A stretch of 64,000 nucleotides of DNA, from NCBI RefSeq assembly GCF_040182565.1, contig NC_089873.1, positions 94,496,001 to 94,560,000 of the forward strand, read 5' to 3'. Positions 1-9,800 of this stretch are shown in pieces. The notes beneath the pieces were generated by a model. That model did not search any database and was not told the origin of the DNA. It was given only the letters and a program-made list of their open reading frames with translations. This DNA is from Anser cygnoides. Its lineage: Eukaryota; Chordata; Aves; Anseriformes; Anatidae. The number at the start of each line of letters is the position of its first letter. Within the stretch, counting starts at the first letter, position 1. A program made the translations under genes and the position numbers.

Positions 1-777
1 TACAGGCCCTTGGTTAACAAAAGACAAGCGAAAATAAGCACATGAGTGTGTAATGCAGCAAGCTAGTAACAGAGTGCTGACATGCCTAGTTCTGTATGCA
101 CTACCTTGTTAGTTAACGTACTTCTACTATGGCAAGTATTAGTTAAGTAAATTACTCTGAAGAACTCTTGCCTTATGCTCTCACTGTTTTTGCTGGCAGT
201 TGTGTTTGTTTCTGTTTAAGAGCTTTTCTGCAATAGCACAAATGCTCAGTTTGTGATCTAAATTAAGTAATATGGTTGTTAATCTAGACCTTTTTTATAC
301 ATTGTAAGTGTTGAGGTAACTAGGGTAGTTTCAAACCACTTACAGTACATATGTTGTATGGTGCATAAACCCAAGTTTCTTGCCTGAGAATGGGGGAGTC
401 CTTACTGGAGTCCTAATGAACAGAAAATTACTGTTCATTCATACCTTTTGAGAGTATGTCCCCTAGTATTTCTTCCCATTTTGTATAACCATTTTTAAAT
501 TACTTTTATCAAAAGAAAAAAAAAAGGTGAAGGTGAAAAATAGTTTCCTTTTTAAAAGCTTTCTCAAAATTCTAGTGTTCTAGTGTGCAGTGTAAACACA
601 CAATTTCATAAACACTCTTAGTATTGGGTGGAGGGCTTTTGAGGTAGTTAATGGTTTTAAGAACTAGCATTTGTTTTCTAGAAACTATTTTCCATGTAGA
701 ACAGCCATACTAGGAAGTGTCAAGTAAAACAGTAAAACGTTTTTTTTTCCTGTTATAATGTGATTTTTGTTTTCTAG
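1..777 (+). other. SENP7: SENP7 intron (3' part), no other feature seen
   Basis: AT-rich sequence upstream of the first visible exon. It ends in a pyrimidine-rich stretch and an AG acceptor at 776-777. I see no coding exon, recognisable transposon or RNA gene in it. Exons for the long N-terminal part of SENP7 lie beyond the left edge of the window. Confidence 0.7.
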
Positions 778-894
778 TCTGATTGTTTATCCACCCCCAC
801 CTGCAAAAGGAGGACTAGGAGTCACAAGAGAAGATCTAGAGTGCTTAGAATATGGAGAGTTTCTTAATGATGTCATCATCGATTTCTATCTTAA
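778..894 (+). CDS. SENP7: SENP7 coding exon a (start of protease domain)
   Basis: It has an AG acceptor at 776-777 and a GTAAGT donor at 895. The first base completes a codon from the previous exon. Translation begins [12 protein letters not shown] and ends DVIIDFYLK, with the final Lys codon split 2+1. It holds loop 1 and the [10 protein letters not shown] helix that opens the Ulp1 fold. Phase in 2, phase out 2. Confidence 0.95.
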
Positions 895-3800
895 GTAAGT
901 AATCAGAGACTTAATTCTCCCCTTCTTCCTCAGACTTGATCTGGACTTAAATGTAACTGTAAATATCAGTCACTAAATATGCTATAACAGTTTAAAAAGA
1001 AAACAGTATGATGACGTGGTAAGTTTGGCTTTTTTAAAAGTTTTTGTGTACTCTTAGCAGTTTTATCTGTTTCAATTTCATTCTCGTTGGCCCTCAAAAG
1101 GGCTGTGATACAATCTAGACAGAAAAGCTGGAGAAGAAAAAAGGCTGCATGGGGACCTCACAGAACAGAAAGTGCTGAGCAGTTTTCATCAGGCAATTGA
1201 GCGAAGCAGAGGGTCTGTACTAGGTAGTTTATTTACTACGTTTGCATGAAATTAAGTATTCTCAGCTATTCTTTGCAAGAGTTCAGGGATTCTTCTGATA
1301 CATGGCTCCTGCAGAAAGGAACATAGCTAATACTTCTTGAGGAAGTTGTGGTTGCCTTACCAGCTTCATGCCATCCTACTTAAGTTACTTGTGAAAGAAC
1401 TGGCATTGTAGGCCACCGTTCCTTAAAGCTGAGATTCATTTTCCTTGTGCTGACTTAAACCTAAGCAGAATTCTGGCTTTTTTGAAGGTTGTCTGCAAGA
1501 ATTTCATTTAGCTTGGCATCCAGCATGTCAGTAGTAACTGTAACCAATAACAAGCCAGATAAAACTTCTAGCCTAAAGGAATGGGAAAGGAAACGTGTAC
1601 CAGAGTGTTTTGATGTAGTTTTACAGTGAAGCCTTCCTGTATTCTGTTCTAAACTAAAATAAATCACGTAGTGTGACCCTTGCAATAGCTAAATCTCCTA
1701 CTTACCAGAAAAAGGAGATTTGAATAAGGAATTTAATGCAATTATTGCAGAAAGCCCTCTGCTTTTTAAATTTCTTAAACTTCTTCCCATATTGTCAGTT
1801 TTCATTGAGTTGCGAGCTGTATGATAGATAAATGACAGTGTTACATAAGTCATCAGGTGAAGCTGGAGGCACCTTGTGTAGTGTGACTAAAATTTTGAGA
1901 GCTTTGGCCTTCTAGGATTACAGAGTAAACACTCAAGATAATGTTGACAGTAAAATGGTCAACAGTAAAATAATAAAAACTGAGTTCCTGAATGTATGTC
2001 TCAACTTTCACGTGCATAACCTGTAAAAGTAAAATGGACAATTTCTACTACTAACCTGTTCTATGCTTTTTGAAAATGCAGAAGTATAACACTGCATAGG
2101 CTTATATTTGGCCAGATTTTTAATTGTGGCTTAGTTGAAAAGCCTAGAAACATAACTCTGAAAATAAATGTAGCAGCACTGATACCAGAGCACAAACCTG
2201 TGATAAAAGTACCTGTGTTCTTAGTAGCTGTTTGGGTTTTACATGGTGTCCATCCATGTGCCTGTTTACAATAGAGCAGACAGAAAAGTTTGGCATGATT
2301 AGCAGCTATGAAGACAACTGATAATAAGTATAATCTGAGTTTGCTAAATAATTAAAATAATTGTTCTTGTTTTTATCAGTAATGATACTTTCTAGAAAGG
2401 GAATATAACAATTTCCTTCTTTTTTGTTTGGTAGATACCTGTTGTTGGAGAAGGCTCCAAAACATCTTGCTGAACGTACACACATATTTAGCAGCTTCTT
2501 CTATAAGTGCCTGACCAGGACAGAAAAGAACTCCGAGGGAGATCCCAAAGTTTCGTAAGTTAATTTCAGTTGGCATACTGACCAGAAGTAAGCTATTTGT
2601 TGCTGCTATTCAGATGTTCAACAAGATTGTCCCCAAATTAGCACATAAAACAGTAATCAGTGTTCTCCAAAGGACTAGTGGTTGAATGTTGTAGCTCCCT
2701 ATTTAAGCATTCTTGTGTTTTTCATTAAAATCTGTACGCAATTTGTACAGAGTAGGAATAAAAGTGTTATCACCTTTCTCCAACTTTGAGAGTCTTCGCT
2801 TTAGGCAATTACTTTACAGGTTTTGATGATTTTATTATAAACTCAGAGTTTTGCAAGGTACCACGTAATTTTAAGAATTTGTACATCTAGAAATATTTTT
2901 GCATTTACCACATAATTCATGCTACATATTAGTAATAAATTACTGTCCAGTATTTTACTAAGAATTTTTTCTTGCACATCAACTGTATACATACGGATTT
3001 TTTTAAACTTTAACATGCCAGAGTTGTACAGTTTCACAAAAAGTTGTCAATAAGAGCTTAAGAACCCTGTATTGCTTTGTGCTTCCAGCTAAGTCTGTAG
3101 AAGGGGTGGGACTGTCTCTAGCACGCTTGCAGTGCAGCTTCTTGGAGTGATCGTCTGCCAAATGTTTTCATATTGTTTTCATCACTCCACTTGTCAAAGT
3201 TTTGTTGTTTTTTTTTATCCCTGATCTGATTTTTTTTCTATTAATGAAGTCCCCATTTTTTTCATTCTTTTGGTGAACTAGGGCACTTGCAGAAAGAGGG
3301 GTGCCATCTTGTTTCTGTGTCACAGTCATTGCTGGGTGAAAGCTATGTTAAAGGAAAAATGCGACTTCTCAAGTATTTTCAAAGAAGTCTCAAAAATACA
3401 AGAAGTTGTGCTTCTAAGAATGTCTCCCATCAGTTTAAGTGCCTGTCTTCTGACCCTGAATGTTCTGGGGTGGAGACAAAATGGTCCGTGTTAAGAAAGC
3501 TATTGTGCCTTGGTCTGATTCCTTTTACAAGGCTGGACTGTCCATAGCCTTCTCATGGAACTAGACTGACACGTAATTCACTGTATTTCAAGGCCTGTAG
3601 CCGTTCTTGATCAGGAGATACATTTGGAAATTCTAGTTTTGTGTTTGGGTTTAGTTACTTGGGCTTAAAGTCCTGCTGGTATATTTTTTCTGTCAGAGAA
3701 ATATCAAGAACAAATGGAAAAAGCATATAGGCATTGGGAATATGTAGGAGTGCTAATCCATGTACCTCAGTCTAGCTGAAAAGAACAAAAGTGAACAGTA

Positions 3801-6800
3801 ATTGTCATTTGGTTTCTGCAGAGCGGCACAAAGAAGACACAAAAGAGTAAGAACATGGACTCGCCACATAAACATCTTCAATAAAGATTATATCTTTGTG
3901 CCTGTGAATGAGGAGTAAGTCTCTGTGTTTTAGATACCTTTTCTGATATTTAAAGACTTAAATATTTGAATGTTGTGATGATATAAAGATTTATGGCGGT
4001 AGACTTGGATAATTGGAAATGAGCACATTAGATTTTGAAGAAGTAATAGCAAAGTGTGGAATGAGTAATTTTGAAGTCTTTTCAAAAGTTATTTATTAAT
4101 TATAATTTTCAGTAAACTATTCATATTTTTTCTTGGTTTTACTGCAAATTGCTTTTATATATTTCAAAATAAATTGCATATCATTGTGACGATTCCCATG
4201 CAAGATTTATTTCCATAAAGAAATCCCAGCAACTCATGGTGTTATTGGTAAAAGGAGCAGGAGGAGTACTGTACCTAGGCCTGGCTGAATAACTGTCCTG
4301 CACGTGGAAGCTCCAGCAAAGCTGAATAGTAAATGAGAGTTTCATACGTTAAATGGCTGCAGAAAAAGATAAAGCTAGAGGCATGCCACACCCTCAGCTA
4401 TATTCAAAGCTGAGATTACCATCAGAGATTATTTTATTACCTTATTTTATTTACAGTGGGGTGGATGATAAGGGAATTATAGTTTGCTGTGGAAGAAATT
4501 AATTTTTGGAGTTACACCATAATGCAAGGTAAAAAGTGATTGAGAGGATTTGTGTGTGATGCCATGAAGTAACATTGCAACACCAGTTACGTGTTGTCCA
4601 ACAGTTGTCTATGAGCTCTCAATGTTATAAAAGTTTCTCATATCCTTTTCAGAACCAAATGTTATAGAATTTTGACATTTTTCCCCCCTCTCCCCATTGC
4701 TGGGCAGGTCTCATTGGTACATTGCAGTTATCTGTTTTCCTTGGTTAGAAGAAGCTGTATATGAGGAGTGTCCCCATCAGAATTCACTTCAACTATCTCC
4801 GCTTCAGTCAGAGAAGGAGAGTGAGAACACTGTAACTGCTTCGGTGTTGGCTTTTCCTGAAGAAGAAATGGATGCAAACAGAAGTTTATTCTCAAAAGGT
4901 AAATAACCTAGAAGAAAATTATGTTAAGTTTTGTATAGTTCTAATAGTTTCTTAATCCTTGAGGGAGAGATATAATATTTCACAAAGTATCTTTCATGTT
5001 AAGATAGATGTAATATGTTTTTGTATTACCATGCATAGTAAGGATTGCACTGCATTCTTTTTGCCTGCAACTCCAGAAAATAATGGAAGGGACATGTAAA
5101 ACAGTGGCTCAGATCCCATCGTGGGTGGATAGTTCTTGGGTTTCAGTAAGAACTTTATCAGGAAGGGACGCCCATAGTAAATCTGCTATTCAAACATTCA
5201 GAAGGGAAGGAAAATTAGTTTATATTTTATTCTGTTTTTGAATGCTAATAATCATGAATTTGAAAATGAACATTTTTCAGTTAGGAAATCTTTTCTTAAG
5301 ACTTAATACGTTTGTTCTTTTGTACTAGGTGGCAATGAAATTGCTGCTTCTGCCTCAGCCCTGGATTTAGGTATTTCTAAAGTAAGTGCCTTTCTGTGCT
5401 GACAGAGGAAACATATTACTCTATTTCTGAAGGCTCTGAGACTTGACCAATGATTTTGCATTATCCTTTTTGCAGCTGCTGTTGTTATTTGCATGGCCTG
5501 CAGCATGTGCAAGGCACTTTGAATTAGCCTGGCATCTTCCTTTACCTATCTATGTTGTCTGTGTTATGGTTTCACATTTTAAAAAATCATTTCTTAGCAG
5601 TTTCTCTCTTTCTGAAATGGGAGTCTTTCTGGCTTTACCTTTAAATCTGTAAAGACACTTGGGTTTATACTTGTTGTAAGTTTTATAAGGTTAATTTTAT
5701 TTTCTCTTCTCCCAGATCTCCCTGAGTAGTTCCAAAAGGCAAATTTGTAAAAGGTATGTTTCTGTTTTCATAGTACTTTTGTATCATTAAAGGGCTTATT
5801 AAGAAATTCTGCAGTGATTGATTCAGCTCTTTGTCATACAGCTACAAACGTAGGGACTTGTCTGGTTTTTGTTTGTTTGTTTGTTTTTGTGTATTTGTTC
5901 AGCTATTAATGCTCTTGTTAAGCCGTATTGAAAAAAAAAAATCTTTGTGTTGGTAGTAGAAGACTTAACTGATCTTTTTGTTGTTGTTTACAGGCCTTGT
6001 ATACTGATTTTTGATTCTTTGAAAGCTGGTTCTGTGCAGACCACAGTTCAGGTTTTGAGAGAGTAAGTAACTACAGTTTCTATTAATGAGAAAGAGATGC
6101 TGCTGGTCATATTTCTATGTTCAAAATGCTTTTCTCTATAAAGATGTATATTTCTGTTGCTAAAAGAAAACCCATAAACAGCCACAACAATGTTGTAACA
6201 GCATTACAGAGATTTGTGCCAGAAACCTGTCTTTGTTCTGCAACCCTAGGTATAATGCAAAAATTGTAAAGTGAACAGTCTTTTTGAAATTGCAAGTAAA
6301 TAATAATTAAAAGTAGTTTTTTCCCCTCCAGTTCAGCAATGGAAGGTGTTTTTAAGATGCCATACCAATGCTAAATACAGTGGGATAATCACCTTTATTG
6401 ACCAGCTAGCCATGCTGCGTTGAATGCATCCCAAAATGTAGTTTACCCTGGCTGTAGTTACCTGTAGTTTACTTTGGCTGCTGGGGCACCTTGTTGGCTC
6501 ATACTGAGCCCGCTGTCAGCCAGCACCCCCAGGTCCCTCTCTGCACAGCTGCTCTCCTGCCACTCGTTTCCCAGTCTCTACCTGTGTTCGGCATTACTCT
6601 GTCCCAGGTGCGGCATCTGGCATTCACCTTTCAAGAACTTCATGCTGTTGATGATTGCCCAATGGTCCAGTCTATCTAGATCCCTCTTGCAAGGCCTCTC
6701 CTCCCTCCAGAAAGTCAACATCAACTCCCAGTTTAGTATCATTGGCAAACTTGCCACTCCTGCATCCAGATCACTGATAAAAATGTGAAAAACAGCCCTA

Positions 6801-9800
6801 GAACTGAGCCCTGGGGAACACCACTGGTGATCAGCTGCCAGCCAGATGCAGCCCCATTCACTACGAGTCTTTGAGGCCTACCGTGGAGCCAGTTCATCAT
6901 CCAGTGTAGCGTGTACTTGCTCATCTCACAGTTGGACAATTTGTGCAGAAGGATACTGTGAGGTGACAGTATCAAAAGCCTTAGTAAAATCCAGAAAAAT
7001 ATATCCGCTGCTTTCCCTTTGTCCACTAAGCAGGTGATCTTATCATGGAAGGATATCAAATCACTGAGACAGGACTTTTCTTTTGTGAACCTGTGTTGAC
7101 TGGGCTTGATGATTGTGTTATCCTTTAAGTGCCTTTCAGTGGTAACCAGGGTAATCTCCATAATTTTTCCAGGTATTAAAGTTAAACTAAGAGGTCTGTA
7201 ATTTCCAGGGCCTTCTCTTGTGTTCTTCATGTAAATTGGGATAACATTGGCTAGTTCACAGTCTCAGAGGACCTCCCCAGACTCCCAGGACCTTTGGTAT
7301 GTAATTGAGAGGGGTCCTGCTATAACATCTGCTAACTCCCTCAGTATTCTGGGATGAATTCTATTAGGCCCAGTGGACTTGAGAACATTCAGCTGATACA
7401 GCCAGTTCCTTACAGTTTCAGTGTCAATAAATGGGAAGTCGATGCACTCAGTCGATGGTATTATGTAAAGGCTATAATGGTGCAATTATAACTGAAGTTA
7501 TTCGAAAGGTGAATTCTAAATTTTTAATGGTCTAATTTTTTTAGGGTAGAAAAATACTGCTGGCTTCTTAGGATGAACCCAAGAAAAATCTGGGTGATAG
7601 CCAGGAAAGACTACTTGAATTCTTCCTTAAGCTCAGTTTTTAAAACATCGTAGTATCCTAAAAGCTTGAAAAAACTCGGTGCAAATGACTTTTTTTATTA
7701 TTTTAAATAATTCACACATATTTTCCACTTTGTGTATTGTATTATTATGTGGTAAAGCTGCATCTGAGTGTGATAGAATATTAAGTAGTGGAAATTTTGT
7801 TGTTCCTTGTATGAATTTCTTTGGCAGATTCTGTGAAAGAAAATGATTAAAGCTATTTTAGCATTTTGTCCAAATATGGAACAAGATGGAGAAGCATTTT
7901 GTTCAAAATGTGTTGTCCAAAGTATTTTGTTCAAATATGGGACAATATGGAGAAGTATCCCAAAATGCATTGAACTTAGTCTTTTTTTTTTTTTTATAGG
8001 TACCTTGAAGTGGAATGGGAAGCTAAACGAAAAACACGTCGGGAATTCAGTAAATCAACAATGATTGACTTCTGTCCCCGAGTGCCTAAACAAGATAACA
8101 GTAGTGATTGTGGGGTGTATTTGCTGCAATATGTGGAAAGCTTCTTCCAGGTACTAATGGAAGCTACCTTCCCTTTTCCCCAAAATTACCTCAATCATCT
8201 ATTTCTTAGGGTAATACTCAGATAGAAAACTTGATGCTCAGCCTCTAAAATTGTCAAAGGCATCTGAGGAAAAGATAAAACCCATTCTTCATGTAGTAGC
8301 AGGGTGTCTTTGTATCTGGAGCACAGACAATTTCTCCTGTGTTTCTTAGGCAGGCTTTTCTGACTCCGTGGTTTAATACTGCATTTACATTGAAACATTT
8401 AAGATCTGTAACTATATGGATGTATTTGGATCCTATGTAGTTTACACATTTCTGGCCTACAGGTGGTACAAAGACGTATTGCCTGTGCAGGTCCTCTTGT
8501 AGCCTCTTGAACTTTGTTCAGCTTTCCCATTTGCCTTTGACTGTCTCTGTGCAGACAACTGCTTCTGCAAAGAGGAGGTGGGATCCTGAAGAGAGAATGC
8601 ACAGAGCTAAGGGAGCCTCTCTTTCCTGTTCAGCACATACCTTTAAACATCTGCAGCCACTGGGCTTCAGACATTGTCTTTAGAATCTCCCAACTGTTCC
8701 TCCCTCTGATCAGTTCACTGCCCTCTTGCTCTGTCCTTGGAATGGCTGACCTTGTCTTATGCTTATATCTGTGGTCCGCATTCTGGCTGAGAGTTCTGTA
8801 CATGGAAAGCCTGGCGTGAGGCATTGGCCAACGGACGGATTTTCTTCTGCAGTAGAACAGGTCGCCTTTCCAAAGCACCTCTATGTTAATGCATACAGTG
8901 TGTAGAATAAATTGTTGCACAGGTTGCCCAGAGGAAACATTCAGAAGCCATCTTGATACAGTCACAGAATCACAGAATGGTTTGGGTTGGAAGGGACCTT
9001 AAAGATCATCCAGTTCCATCTCCCCGCCCTTCCCTTCCATGGGCATGGACACCTTCCACTGGATCAGGTTGCCCAAAGCCCCATCCAACCTGGCCTTGAA
9101 CACCTCCAGGCATGGGGCATCCACAGCTTCTCTGGGCAGCCTGTGCCAGTGCCTCATCACTCATTCACGTGAAAAATTTCTTCCTAATGTGTATCTAATC
9201 TAAACCCTACCCTCCTTTAGTTTAAAACAAGTTATCCCTTGTCCCACCATTACACTCCCTGATAAAGAGTCCCTCCTCAGCTTTCCTGTAGGCCACCCTT
9301 AAGTACTTGAAGGTCACTGTAAGGTCTACCTGGAGCCTTTTCTTCTCCAGGCTAGTTAACCCCAACTCCTAGCCTGTCTTCGTAGGAGAGGTGCTTCAGC
9401 CCTCTGATCATCTTCATGACCCTCCTCTGGACCTGCTCTAACAGGTCTATGTCTTTCCTGTGCTGGGGGCCCCACAGCACTCCAGGTGGGATCTCACAAG
9501 AGCAGAGCAGAGGGGGGCAATCAGCTCCCTCACCCTGCTGACCACGCTGCTTTTGATGCAGCCCAAGATACGGTTGGCTTTTTCTGGGCTGCAGGCACAC
9601 CTTGTTGACTCATGTTGAGCTTTTCATCCACCAGTCCAAGCCCTTCTCTGTGGTTCTCATCTCTATCTGCTCGTCACCCTGCCTATATTTGTGCTTGGGG
9701 TTGCACCAGCCCAGGTGCAGGACCTTGCATTTGGCCTTGCTGAACGTCATGAGGTTCTCTCAGGCCTGTCCAGGTCCCTCTGGATGGCATCCCTTCCCTC

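Larger units (their letters stand above)
6063..7999 (+). other. SENP7: SENP7 intron carrying an old CR1 fragment and a local duplication
   Basis: A 1937-bp intron. About half of it is a minus-strand CR1 LINE remnant (entry 6468-7466). A diverged 61-bp-period duplication lies at 7861-7958, and the intron ends in a T-rich tract and TATAG at 7999. Confidence 0.85.

Noticed and set aside
3287..3547. 86-codon plus-strand frame in a SENP7 intron
   Set aside because: It does not fit the phase of the flanking exons, is overlapped by another frame, and has no homology I recognise.
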